Source of the DNA: Pseudoalteromonas espejiana DSM 9414
GTDB lineage: Bacteria; Pseudomonadota; Gammaproteobacteria; Enterobacterales; Alteromonadaceae
Reading direction: 5' to 3'
Assembly: GCF_002221525.1 (NCBI RefSeq)
Contig: NZ_CP011029.1
Coordinates: forward strand, 496,001-560,000
Length of the DNA stretch: 64,000 bases
This document shows positions 20,452-28,595 of the stretch, piece after piece (the stretch's first letter is position 1; each line of letters opens with the position of its first letter). The position numbers and the translations under genes are program-made. Below the pieces are notes generated by a model, which ran no database searches, was not told the DNA's origin, and saw nothing but the letters and a program-made list of their open reading frames with translations.

Positions 20452-20488
20452 AAAAGGGTAGGCTAACCAAAGATTAGCCTACCCTTTT
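20452..20488 (-). terminator. Strong terminator after the anti-sigma gene
   Basis: A perfect 15-bp stem (20452-20466 against 20474-20488) with a seven-base loop. It separates the sigma/anti-sigma transcript from the DUF4331 operon, which therefore needs its own promoter. Confidence 0.9.
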
Positions 20489-20504
20489 AAGAGTAACCAA
20501 GCCG

Positions 20505-21200
20505 CTATAAAATAACTAGCTCAGTGGTGTAAAGTACCTCAGTTGGTAAGCCATTAGGCGAGCCACCTAGTGGTTCTAAACTTACCGCAAGTAAGGCAAT
20601 GTTTTGCGCATCAAAGCGAGTGTCTTTTATTAAGAGCTTTTCGCCTTGTTTAGGTAATAAGCCAAGCGAAATAGGCGTATCTTGTCCTTTTAAAATCATC
20701 CACAGCTCGTAGTCTTTATCTGTTTGCGCGACCAATTTAGTGCTGGCTTTAACCGATAAGGCTTGCTCGTTCACATTAATAAACCACAATGATTGTTTAT
20801 CTTGGTTTTGTACCAGCGCAATTTGTTGGCTGTCTTGAAGTTGTGTAGTTGGCTGAATAACTAAAAACGCTAAAATAATACATGCCGCTGTGGCTATAAA
20901 TGACCAAGTACGCCACACCGAAGGCGCAGGCTTTATAACCGTCTTTACAGTATGAGCGTTGTTTTCTATTTTATTTAAAATGTGTTGCCATACATGATCG
21001 CCAGGTGTTTGTGGTTTAATAGCACCGGCTAAGTCATTTAAATTTTGCTCCCACATTACAGTGGCTTCGCGCGCTTGTGGCAAACTCAACATCAAACGCT
21101 GAAAACGCTTTCGGGCAAGCCCCTTTAACGTGCCTAACACATACTGAGCGGCTAGGGCATCGAGTAGTTCTGGTTTGTTATAATTCATAATGTTAAACAC
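20505..21200 (-). CDS. Anti-sigma factor, RskA/ChrR-like single-pass protein
   Basis: A 231-residue protein. The N-terminal cytoplasmic part (LLDALAAQYVLGTLKGLARK then RFQRLMLS) matches the anti-sigma start seen in RskA-type proteins. A TM helix follows at about 96-113 (WSFIATAACIILAFLVIQ). The periplasmic RskA domain runs to the end, with YELWMILKGQDTPISLGLLP and a terminal AVSLEPLGGSPNGLPT. It should hold the ECF sigma factor at the membrane until released by proteolysis. The gene overlaps the sigma gene by 16 bases. Confidence 0.86.
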   Translation of the reverse strand: MFNIMNYNKPELLDALAAQYVLGTLKGLARKRFQRLMLSLPQAREATVMWEQNLNDLAGAIKPQTPGDHVWQHILNKIENNAHTVKTVIKPAPSVWRTWSFIATAACIILAFLVIQPTTQLQDSQQIALVQNQDKQSLWFINVNEQALSVKASTKLVAQTDKDYELWMILKGQDTPISLGLLPKQGEKLLIKDTRFDAQNIALLAVSLEPLGGSPNGLPTEVLYTTELVIL

Positions 21201-21709
21201 CTCTGCAACTGCTGCAACCCACGCCTGATCCAGCTTTTAACCGTACCTAATGGCGTATCTATGTGATTGACCAGCTCACCATGGCTTAACCCTTTGTAAT
21301 AGGCTAAATGTATGGCTTGCTTTTGTTGTGGGTCAAGTTGTTCAATACAATTAACAAGCTTTGTTTGATCGTCATAGTTAATGTCTATGTCTTGTTCATC
21401 GTATTCGTCATCGCCCATGGCTTGTTCTTTTCTAACCTTGTGATAGCGCAGCGCATCTAAGCTTCTGTACCGTACTATGCTTATCATCCAACTTATTACA
21501 GTGCCTTTTGTGGCATTGTACTCAGATGCGTTATGCCAAATTTTAATAAATGCCTCTTGCAATACTTCTTCTGCGTGAGCGCGGTTTGAAAGCATATTCA
21601 AACTAATCGCAAACAATTTACCACTAGTTTGCTGATATAAATCGGCAAAGGCGGTTTTGTTACCCTGTGCAGTTTTGCACAAAAGGGGGAGTAAATTATC
21701 GTTTTCCAT
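21185..21709 (-). CDS. ECF-family RNA polymerase sigma factor
   Basis: A 174-residue sigma-70 factor with only regions 2 and 4. Region 2: LYQQTSGKLFAISLNMLSNR and AEEVLQEAFIKIWHNASEYN with VISWMISIVRYRSLDALRYH. Region 4: ALHLAYYKGLSHGEL-type helix-turn-helix ending GTVKSWIRRGLQQLQRCL. It overlaps its anti-sigma gene. The gene carries the same promoter motif as the DUF4331 operon, consistent with autoregulation. The inducing stress is unknown. Confidence 0.93.
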   Translation of the reverse strand: MENDNLLPLLCKTAQGNKTAFADLYQQTSGKLFAISLNMLSNRAHAEEVLQEAFIKIWHNASEYNATKGTVISWMISIVRYRSLDALRYHKVRKEQAMGDDEYDEQDIDINYDDQTKLVNCIEQLDPQQKQAIHLAYYKGLSHGELVNHIDTPLGTVKSWIRRGLQQLQRCLTL

Positions 21710-21739
21710 ATGGGTCCTGTTGTTTTTATTATTACTGAT

Positions 21740-21768
21740 AAAACGTTAGAGGGTGGGATTTGGATGCA
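21740..21768 (-). promoter_or_regulatory. ECF-type autoregulatory promoter of the sigma gene
   Basis: On the minus strand, TGCATCCAAA-N13-CGTTTT lies about 30 bases before the sigma gene ATG. It matches the DUF4331 promoter in sequence and spacing, as expected for a factor that drives its own gene. Confidence 0.78.
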
Positions 21769-22047
21769 CACTTTTAATCTGACTTTTTATATTAGCTGTT
21801 ATACGTACCTAAACAAGTTTTAATCAAAAATAGTGTGATTTATCAATGGGAAAAATTGACCGACTTAAATGTAAAAAACGCATATTAGTTATTTAAGCTC
21901 AAACCTAATTTAATATAGTTAATAAAAATCAATAGGTTAAAAATATTACAAGGCTAAGGATACGTATTTTATTGGCGTGTAAATTGCTACTACACTTACA
22001 CAAGGCTGTTAAAAAATCATAAAAACAGTAAATACAAAGGAGAATTT
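21769..22047. other. AT-rich divergent intergenic region
   Basis: The remainder of the gap between the sigma gene and the phosphatase-kinase gene. It is AT-rich and holds AAAGGAG before the ATG at 22048. No ORF, repeat or further ECF-type motif was seen. Confidence 0.4.
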
Positions 22048-23667
22048 ATGTGGGCTGCAACGAGTTATTTAATTTTAGCGTTAATTTTTATTTTTATAGG
22101 CTGGGAGGTTAATTCGGTTTATTTTGCGATAGTGTTTTATTGGAGTGCGTTATCGTTAGTTCTTGTTAGTGGCGCTTACATATTTAACCTAGCCAAAATT
22201 TTTAGAAAACGAGAAAATGGTGTGATCCCTTTTTATATTCGTTGGGCATTTGTGCCTTTTTTATTGGGGGTGCAAATTTATAATGCGTATTCTCGTAAGC
22301 ACGACAAAGTTCCGCCAATACAAAAAATTAATGACCACCTCTTTTTAGCGTGCCGGTTATTCCCATCAGATATAGACACGTTAAAAGAAAACGGCATAAC
22401 GGCAATTTTAGATGTTACCTGTGAATTTGATGGCCTTGAGTGGAGCTCTACACAAGAAAACATTAGCTATTTAAATATTCCGGTGTTAGATCATAGCGTC
22501 CCTACGCACTCGCAGTTAAATCAGGCTATAAACTGGATTCATCATCACATTAAAGAAGACCGTCGCGTCGTAGTTCATTGTGCGCTAGGCAGAGGACGCT
22601 CTGTATTTGTAATGGCTGCTTACCTACTTAGCCAAAATAAAGATGCAGATGTACATCAAATACTTGCGCAAATTAAAGAAACTCGAGAAACCGCAAACCT
22701 TAACAAACACCAACTTCGCCATTTGGCTAAACGCCATAAAAAGGGCGAGCTGGTTATAAAAAACAAAGCGGTATTAATTGCAAACCCAGTATCGGGTACC
22801 AAACTGTGGCAAGACAAAGAGCACTTAATCGTTGCTCGTTTATCTGCCTATTATGATTTAGAAGTTTTGACTACTTCACAAGAGGTCAACGGGATAGCAC
22901 TAGCTAAACAAGCCATTATTAATAAGCCAGATATAATAATTGCGTGTGGTGGCGACGGCACGGTTGCCGAGGTAGCAAGCGTTGTGGTTAATACGCAGTG
23001 TAAGCTTGGCATAATCCCTATGGGCACGGCAAACGCTTTGGCGCATGTACTTATGGGGATTAGCTCAAAAATAATACCGGTTGAACAAGCCTGCGATTTA
23101 ATTATAGATGGACAAACTCATACCATAGACACCGCTTACTGTAACGACGAACTAATGCTGTTGTTAGCAGGTATTGGTTATGAACAATCAATGATAGAAA
23201 AAGCGGATAGAGACGCAAAAAATAAATCTGGGCAGCTTGCGTATTTAAACGGTTTTTTTCAGGCTTTTAGTGAACAAAGAGCCCAAACACTTTATGTCAC
23301 TCTAGACGATAACCAAACACAAGAGGTGCACACCAACAGCTTTATAGTTGCCAATGCGGCTCCGTTTACTACATTACTAGCGCAAGGTGGCGGACAACCT
23401 GACCATGAAGATGGCTTATTAGATATAAATTGGCTAGTACCAAGTGAAGAAAACACAACCAGTGTGCTTAGTATTGCCGAGCTAATGTTTAGCAGTATTA
23501 CTCAAACACAATTAGCTATTAGCTCGCATCATACTAATGCTAAAAAAGTAACCATAACGGCAGATGAAGACATAAAGTACGTGCTAGATGGTGAGGTGAA
23601 AACAGCTAAAACACTGGTTATTAAAATAGACCCAGGCTCGCTAAAGGTTATTAGCAAAGAGCTGTAA
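22048..23667 (+). CDS. Membrane-anchored fusion of dual-specificity phosphatase and diacylglycerol kinase-like domain
   Basis: A 539-residue three-part protein. Two or three N-terminal TM helices (about 5-75) come first. A dual-specificity phosphatase domain follows, with the P-loop HCALGRGRS (C178, R184) and a general-acid loop LDHSVPTHSQ. From about residue 236 to the end is a YegS/DAGK-type lipid kinase domain: LIANPVSGTKLW, the nucleotide loop GGDGT (301-305) and IPMGTANALAHVL. It may dephosphorylate one lipid or inositide and phosphorylate another, but substrates are inferred only. It is monocistronic, with an AAAGGAG ribosome site. Confidence 0.85.
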   Translation: MWAATSYLILALIFIFIGWEVNSVYFAIVFYWSALSLVLVSGAYIFNLAKIFRKRENGVIPFYIRWAFVPFLLGVQIYNAYSRKHDKVPPIQKINDHLFLACRLFPSDIDTLKENGITAILDVTCEFDGLEWSSTQENISYLNIPVLDHSVPTHSQLNQAINWIHHHIKEDRRVVVHCALGRGRSVFVMAAYLLSQNKDADVHQILAQIKETRETANLNKHQLRHLAKRHKKGELVIKNKAVLIANPVSGTKLWQDKEHLIVARLSAYYDLEVLTTSQEVNGIALAKQAIINKPDIIIACGGDGTVAEVASVVVNTQCKLGIIPMGTANALAHVLMGISSKIIPVEQACDLIIDGQTHTIDTAYCNDELMLLLAGIGYEQSMIEKADRDAKNKSGQLAYLNGFFQAFSEQRAQTLYVTLDDNQTQEVHTNSFIVANAAPFTTLLAQGGGQPDHEDGLLDINWLVPSEENTTSVLSIAELMFSSITQTQLAISSHHTNAKKVTITADEDIKYVLDGEVKTAKTLVIKIDPGSLKVISKEL

Positions 23668-23671
23668 ATAC

Positions 23672-23697
23672 AAAAAGCACGGTTAAACGTGCTTTTT
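23672..23697 (+). terminator. Terminator after the phosphatase-kinase fusion
   Basis: AAAAAGCACG pairs with CGTGCTTTTT around a six-base loop, directly after the stop codon. It may also serve the minus-strand gene downstream. Confidence 0.85.
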
Positions 23698-23713
23698 TAT
23701 TGCATGTTGTTTA

Positions 23714-24028
23714 TTACTTTTTAATCGATGGCCAAACAAAACCGCTCGTATCAGGCGTGTTAGTGTGTTTAGGACGCGCTGCGCTTTTAGGCCTACGCAG
23801 TGGCTTGTTACTCAAAGTATGAAGGTAAAGCGCTTCTACTTTATCGCGTGCCCATGGTGTTTTACGCAAAAACTTTAAGCTCGATTTAATACTTGGTGAA
23901 TCGGTAAAGCATTTTATATTCACTTGCTCGCCCATTGCTTTAAAACCAAGGCGTTGTTCAAGTTCTACTAAAATTTGTTCTAATGTTACCCCATGAAGAG
24001 GGTTTTTAGGTTGATTATCCATAGCCAT
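23714..24028 (-). CDS. VF530 (DUF2132) family small protein
   Basis: A 104-residue protein. Residues 8-75 match the VF530/DUF2132 family: NPLHGVTLEQILVELEQRLG, then NIKCFTDSPSIKSSLKFLRK and TPWARDKVEALYLHTL. The family has a small helical structure and is suggested to bind DNA, but no role is proven. The C-terminal tail is basic and proline-rich (RRPKSAARPKH). It probably shares a transcript with the DUF1496-like gene 48 bases upstream. Confidence 0.82.
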   Translation of the reverse strand: MAMDNQPKNPLHGVTLEQILVELEQRLGFKAMGEQVNIKCFTDSPSIKSSLKFLRKTPWARDKVEALYLHTLSNKPLRRPKSAARPKHTNTPDTSGFVWPSIKK

Positions 24029-24076
24029 ACTACTTATTTAAACTGTGCGCATTGTAGCTTAAATCATCTTTTAGCG

Positions 24077-24379
24077 CTAATTCACTGTGATGGTTTTGGG
24101 TTTTGTAGGATAAACAGCCTTGCCTTTTTTATCTAATTTTAGCCAAATTAGCCCACTGTTAATATGCTGGGGGTTACTAGGGGCGCAAACTAAAATAAAA
24201 GACTGTACTTGCAAAAGCGCGCCTTCACTATAACGTTTGTTGTCGTACCAACATATATCACCTCTATTAATAATCTCATTGGCGTCAATAACAGAATGCG
24301 TTTTGAGCGTTTTTGCATAGCTGCTAGGGGCTAAAGTTAACGCAATTAAAAATATAAATAAAACCATAATATGGCGCAT
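24077..24379 (-). CDS. DUF1496-like secreted small protein
   Basis: A 100-residue exported protein. The signal peptide ends near SSYA (residues 19-22). The motif RGDICWYDNKRYSEGALLQV resembles the core of DUF1496 (E. coli YnjH), with a second cysteine in FILVCAP that could pair with the first. The function of the family is unknown. It is placed just upstream of the VF530 gene on the same strand. Confidence 0.7.
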   Translation of the reverse strand: MRHIMVLFIFLIALTLAPSSYAKTLKTHSVIDANEIINRGDICWYDNKRYSEGALLQVQSFILVCAPSNPQHINSGLIWLKLDKKGKAVYPTKPKTITVN

Positions 24380-24496
24380 GAGCTACCTCGAGCTTTGATA
24401 GTTTAAAAATAGTACACGGTACTAAAAAACATGCTAGGGTAAGTAATAGCGTTATACAACACTGACTTAAACACAAAACTATAAAAAGGTGAACAC

Positions 24497-24730
24497 ATGC
24501 AATTTAATCAAATAATGATAGATGAATTTACGTTATTAGCTAAGTTTCCTCGAGATAGCAAAATGCAGGGCATAAAATTACATTCAGATGCACAGCCAAA
24601 TTTGTTAAGTGCAGCACAAAGGTTATTTGATAAAGGCGTTATAGATAGCCCAGATGGCGGCTATTTAACCGATCTAGGCCTTGATTTAATTGAGCATGTA
24701 AGTGTTATACACAGTGCATTAAAAAGCTAA
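24497..24730 (+). CDS. TIGR02647 family small protein
   Basis: A 77-residue cytoplasmic protein. It matches the gammaproteobacterial family TIGR02647 by recall: DEFTLLAKFPRDSKMQGIKL, then SAAQRLFDKGVIDSPDGGYL and TDLGLDLIEHV. The final part looks like a winged-helix wing and helix, so nucleic-acid binding is conceivable but unproven. Its stop codon overlaps that of the convergent maiA gene. AAAGGTG precedes the ATG. Confidence 0.75.
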   Translation: MQFNQIMIDEFTLLAKFPRDSKMQGIKLHSDAQPNLLSAAQRLFDKGVIDSPDGGYLTDLGLDLIEHVSVIHSALKS

Positions 24731-25356
24731 AGCGCATCGCGCTGATTGTGCGGTGCTGCGTCACTAAAAGCAGTTATTGCATTACATCGCTCATAAATGG
24801 CTGCTATTTTAGGATAAGCAGCCATATCAACATTAAAACGCAGCGCATTAAATACCTGCGGAACTAAACATATATCAGCGAGCGTTGGGGTATTACCTAC
24901 GCAAAAGTCACTGGTGTCACTTAGCGTTAATTCAATTTTTTCAAAACCAAGCTCAACCCAATGTTTATACCATGCAGTTTTAGCTTGCTCATCAACACCT
25001 AACTCATTGGTTAAATATTTAAGCACGCGTAAGTTATTTACTGGGTGAATATCGCATGCCACGGCATAACTAATATTACGTATTTGCGCTTTTTGCCATG
25101 CATTACCATAAATTAACGGCGTTTGTGGGTAGCTTTCATCTAACCATTCTAAAATAGCCAAAGATTGCGCTAATACGCCTTCGTCTGTTTCAAGTGCAGG
25201 TAGTAGCCCTTGTACATTTTTATCAAGATAGGGCTGTGCAAGTTGTTCAGATTTAAGCAGGTTAACAAACTCGATATCGTGCTCAATATTTTTTAAATTA
25301 AGCGCAATACGTACGCGATACGCAGCCGATGAGCGAAAATAACTATATAGTTTCAT
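24727..25356 (-). CDS. maiA: Maleylacetoacetate isomerase (zeta-class GST)
   Basis: A protein of about 209 residues that isomerises maleylacetoacetate to fumarylacetoacetate with glutathione in tyrosine/homogentisate breakdown. The N-terminal thioredoxin-like domain carries the zeta-GST signature YSYFRSSAAYRVRIALNLK, whose SSA segment holds the catalytic serine. LAQSLAILEWLDESYPQTPL and GNTPTLADICLVPQVFNA mark the rest. The ATG at 25356 is preferred over the TTG one codon earlier because AAGGAA spacing is better. It starts five bases after hmgA and is clearly co-transcribed. Confidence 0.92.
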   Translation of the reverse strand: MKLYSYFRSSAAYRVRIALNLKNIEHDIEFVNLLKSEQLAQPYLDKNVQGLLPALETDEGVLAQSLAILEWLDESYPQTPLIYGNAWQKAQIRNISYAVACDIHPVNNLRVLKYLTNELGVDEQAKTAWYKHWVELGFEKIELTLSDTSDFCVGNTPTLADICLVPQVFNALRFNVDMAAYPKIAAIYERCNAITAFSDAAPHNQRDAL

Positions 25357-25361
25357 CAAAT

Positions 25362-26660
25362 CTATTCCTTAGCTGTAAATTGTTTTGTAATGCTTTGCCA
25401 ACAATCAGTGTAATTTGCTTGGCGCTCGTCTCCCTCAAGGGCGTATTTGGTCGGCGATATGATATAGCGAGATTCGAACATAAAGGCGAGGGTGTTCTCA
25501 TATTTTTGCGGTGTAAGCTCTGCGTTAGATGCTTTGTCGAACACCTCGGCTTCAGGCCCGTGTGGCGACATGCAATTATGTAAGCTTGCGCCTCCAGGTA
25601 CAAAACCGTGCTCTTTAGCATCATATACGCCTTCTATTAAGCCCATAAACTCACTCATAATATTTCGATGATAGTAAGGTGGGCGAAAAGTATTTTCAGC
25701 TACCATCCAGCGCGGCGGAAATATAACAAAATCAACATTTGCCATTCCCTCAGTAGCTGAAGGCGAGGTAAGCACTGTAAAAATAGACGGATCTGGGTGA
25801 TCAAAGCTCACTGTATTCATTACATTAAAACGAGATAAATCGTATTTATAAGGCGCGCTATTACCTGTCCATGCAACTACATCAAAAGGAGAGTGCTTTA
25901 TTTCGCAGCTAAATAAATTGCCATTAAATTTAGAAACTAATTCAAAGTCGCCTTCTTTATCTTCAAATGCAGCTATTGGGTACTGAAAGTCTCTGTCGTT
26001 AGCATACCCGTTTGCGCCAACGGGACCACGCTCTGCAAGTTCGAACGCATGGCCATAGTTTTCACAAATATAGCCACGCGCAGTTTCGTTTAATAAATCA
26101 ACTGAAAACTTTATCCCGCGTGGGATTACTGCAATTTCACCAGGCTTAACAATCAGCTTTCCGCACTCAGTGTGTAATAGCAATTCGCCCTGTTGGGGTA
26201 CAAACAGCATTTCGCCATCGGCATTACAAAAATAGCGGCCTTGCATAGAGCAGTTTGCAACATAAATATGAATACCAATACCCGATTGCCCATTAGCACT
26301 GCCGTTTGCAGCCATAGTAATTAGGCCATCAATAAAGTCAGTTTTAGTTGTAGGTATTTTAATTGGGCTCCAACGTAGCATTGTTGGTGGCGTAACAGCC
26401 TCTGTAATTGGTGCTGTTCTTACTAAGCCATTATCAATGGGGCGATAATCGCCTTGAACCACTGAAGGACGCAATCGATACATCCAGGTACGGCGATTTG
26501 CAGCACGCGGAGCTGTAAATGCAGTAGAGCTAAATTGTTCAGTATATAAATTATATTTAACCTTTTGAGGACTAAACTGCCCTATAGGGAGGGCTCCGGG
26601 TAGCGCTTCGGTTTCAAACTCGTTGCCAAAGCCGGTCATGTATTTTAATTCGTTGGCCAT
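25362..26660 (-). CDS. hmgA: Homogentisate 1,2-dioxygenase
   Basis: A 432-residue non-haem Fe(II) enzyme that opens the homogentisate ring to maleylacetoacetate. The start MANELKYMTGFGNEFETEAL is typical. The iron-site region is visible as FPPRWMVAENTFRPPYYHRN with EFMGLIEG (His and Glu ligands), then HNCMSPHGPE near the substrate. Length is normal. maiA follows at once, but no fumarylacetoacetase or 4-hydroxyphenylpyruvate dioxygenase gene lies in the window. The divergent MarR regulator and the palindrome between them suggest local control. Confidence 0.96.
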   Translation of the reverse strand: MANELKYMTGFGNEFETEALPGALPIGQFSPQKVKYNLYTEQFSSTAFTAPRAANRRTWMYRLRPSVVQGDYRPIDNGLVRTAPITEAVTPPTMLRWSPIKIPTTKTDFIDGLITMAANGSANGQSGIGIHIYVANCSMQGRYFCNADGEMLFVPQQGELLLHTECGKLIVKPGEIAVIPRGIKFSVDLLNETARGYICENYGHAFELAERGPVGANGYANDRDFQYPIAAFEDKEGDFELVSKFNGNLFSCEIKHSPFDVVAWTGNSAPYKYDLSRFNVMNTVSFDHPDPSIFTVLTSPSATEGMANVDFVIFPPRWMVAENTFRPPYYHRNIMSEFMGLIEGVYDAKEHGFVPGGASLHNCMSPHGPEAEVFDKASNAELTPQKYENTLAFMFESRYIISPTKYALEGDERQANYTDCWQSITKQFTAKE

Positions 26661-26713
26661 TTTAAATCCTGTGAGAGTTACAGTGTTTTATCATTTTACT
26701 TATTAGTTTAAAG

Positions 26714-26731
26714 TACTCTCATGTGAGAGTA
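26714..26731. promoter_or_regulatory. Probable MarR-family operator between hmgA and the regulator
   Basis: The inverted repeat TACTCTCA-TG-TGAGAGTA is perfect, with 8-bp arms. A further half-site, GTGAGAGTTA, lies at 26671-26680 just before hmgA. The position between divergent regulator and target genes and the dyad size suit a MarR dimer. Confidence 0.72.
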
Positions 26732-26807
26732 ATTTCAAATAAGCAAATACGCTACCCTGTAAATAAAAATGCACAGTTGTTTAAGTGTGTAAACGTGGTG
26801 ATAAAGA

Positions 26808-27239
26808 ATGAGTAAAGATTTAAATGAATTTTTGCCTTATCAGCTAAACCAATTGGCAACTAAAATTAGTGATGACTTTGCCCTCGTATATCAACAAAAG
26901 TACGATTTAACCATTGCACAATGGCGGGTAATAGCTAATTTAGCGCAGTTTGGTCAAAATAGTGCTAAGGATTTGTGTTCATTGGCTAATATGGATAAGT
27001 CCACTGTATCTAGAGCTGTGAAAGTACTTGTTAATAAAAATTTAGTTTATAGTAAGCTTAATGAAAATGATAAACGCGCAGCATTGCTTGTGTTAAGTGA
27101 GCAAGGTGAATCTTTACACTCTAGAATTGCGATTGAAGCAAATAATTGGGAAAAGCAATTATTGAATGAGCTGTCTGATAATGAATACCAAGTATTAAAT
27201 ACTGTAATTGAAAAGCTAAATAGTAAATTAAAGATATAA
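26808..27239 (+). CDS. MarR-family regulator, candidate repressor of hmgA-maiA
   Basis: A 143-residue protein with a winged helix-turn-helix: YDLTIAQWRVIANLAQFGQN, then AKDLCSLANMDKSTVSRAVK and the wing NENDKRAALLVLSEQG. Flanking helices provide the dimer. It is divergent from hmgA with a perfect 18-bp operator-like palindrome between them. The likely effector is homogentisate or another aromatic, but this is inferred. An IS4-type element is inserted just 14 bases after its stop, leaving the gene complete. Confidence 0.85.
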   Translation: MSKDLNEFLPYQLNQLATKISDDFALVYQQKYDLTIAQWRVIANLAQFGQNSAKDLCSLANMDKSTVSRAVKVLVNKNLVYSKLNENDKRAALLVLSEQGESLHSRIAIEANNWEKQLLNELSDNEYQVLNTVIEKLNSKLKI

Positions 27240-27287
27240 AAAGCCCACAAAATGTAATGCCAGTTAGTTAAGCTGACTGGCATTTTT

Positions 27288-28595
27288 GACCCTGTAACAG
27301 ATTCTGTGTAGCTACCAGGTTTAAATAACATCTTTCAAACGGTCTTCGAATTCAATCATAAATTGATTCAAGGCCGTTTTCCAATTTCTTATTGGCATTG
27401 TCCACTTTTTAGATGCTTGCTCAATTGCTAAGTAGGTAACCTTTTTGGCTGAATCATCATGCGGAAACAATTTTCGTTTCTTGATGGCTTTTCGAATAAC
27501 GCTGTTGAGTGATTCTATCGCATTGGTCGTGTAAATGGCCTTGCGTATATCCTCAGGATAATTAAACAAGGTACTGACATTTTGCCAGTTATTACGCCAA
27601 GACCGCGATAAATTTGGGTATTTACTATCCCAGCGCTGCTCAAACTGCTCGAGTGACATCAGGGCTTCATCTTCAGTTATTGATTGATAAATACGCTTTA
27701 AATCAGCGGTGATAGCTTTATAGTCTTTACATGGCACAAACTTCAGTGAATTACGTACCATATGTACGATACAAAGCTGTATCTGCGTATCCGGATAAAC
27801 CGTATTAATTGTATTAGGAAAACCTTTTAGGCCGTCAACACAAGCGATAAGAATGTCTTTTACACCTCTATTTTGAAGTTCGGTTAAGACGTTAAGCCAG
27901 AATTTAACCCCTTCGTTTTCTGATATCCACATGCCGAGTAATTCTTTATGGCCTTTAACATTAACGCTAAGAGCAAGATAAACAGCTTTATTGATCACGT
28001 GTTTATCTTGTCTGATTTTAACGACTAAGCAATCAAGGTAAACGATAGGATAAACGGCATCCAGCGGTCTTGCCTGCCATTCAACGACTTGTTCAATAAC
28101 GGCGTTAGTGACGCGAGAAATAAGCGATGGAGAGACATCTGCATCGTACATTTCTTTGAAGGTGGCGACGATGTCGCGGGTGGCCATGCCTTTGGAATAC
28201 AGATATAAAATCTTATTATCCATTGACGTGAATCTGGTTTGATTTTTTTAACGAGCTGCGGCTCAAAGCTTGAATCTCTATCGCGCGGGGCATCTAAATC
28301 AACTTCACCATCTTCAGTGCGGATGGTTTTAGGTGAATAGCCGCTACGGTAATTATCTTTACTGGCTTGTTCATGACGGGCATAACCAAGGTGTTCGTCT
28401 AATTCGGCGTTAAGTGCGGCTTCAACGGTAACCTTGGTTAGCATTTTACGAAAATCAGTTAGGTCTGCTTCCGTTTTAATTGATTTGGCGGCTTGCTTGG
28501 CAAACGCTTCTAGTTCTTTATTGTTCATAATTACCTATCCTAAACCCTAGTTGGGTATTAATAATAGGCAGTTACACAGATTTAGTTACAGGGTC
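27288..28595. mobile_element. IS256-family insertion sequence
   Basis: An element of about 1308 bp with inverted ends GACCCTGTAACAGATTCTGT and, complemented on the right, GACCCTGTAACTAAATCTGT. It carries one IS256-type transposase on the minus strand. It is inserted in the 3' end of an IS4-family transposase gene: IS4 sequence continues on both sides. Flanks CATTTTT and CATTTTC agree at six of seven bases, a poor target duplication. Confidence 0.85.
27321..28528 (-). pseudogene. IS256-family transposase, frameshifted
   Basis: Two overlapping frames add up to about 402 residues, the normal size of this mutator-type DDE transposase. The first frame (from 28528) reads MNNKELEAFAKQAAKSIKTE up to LVKK; the second (to 27321) continues with MDNKILYLYSKGMATRDIVA. 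The catalytic residues lie in YLDCLVVKI, ACVDGLKGFPN and TTNAIESLNSVIRK. The break falls at a run of seven A (minus strand, about 28232-28238); eight would restore one frame. A plain deletion or slippage at the A-run are both possible. Confidence 0.85.

Noticed and set aside
25329..25583. 84-codon ORF opposite hmgA/maiA
   Set aside because: It lies wholly against two confidently assigned enzymes; composition reflects their reverse strand.
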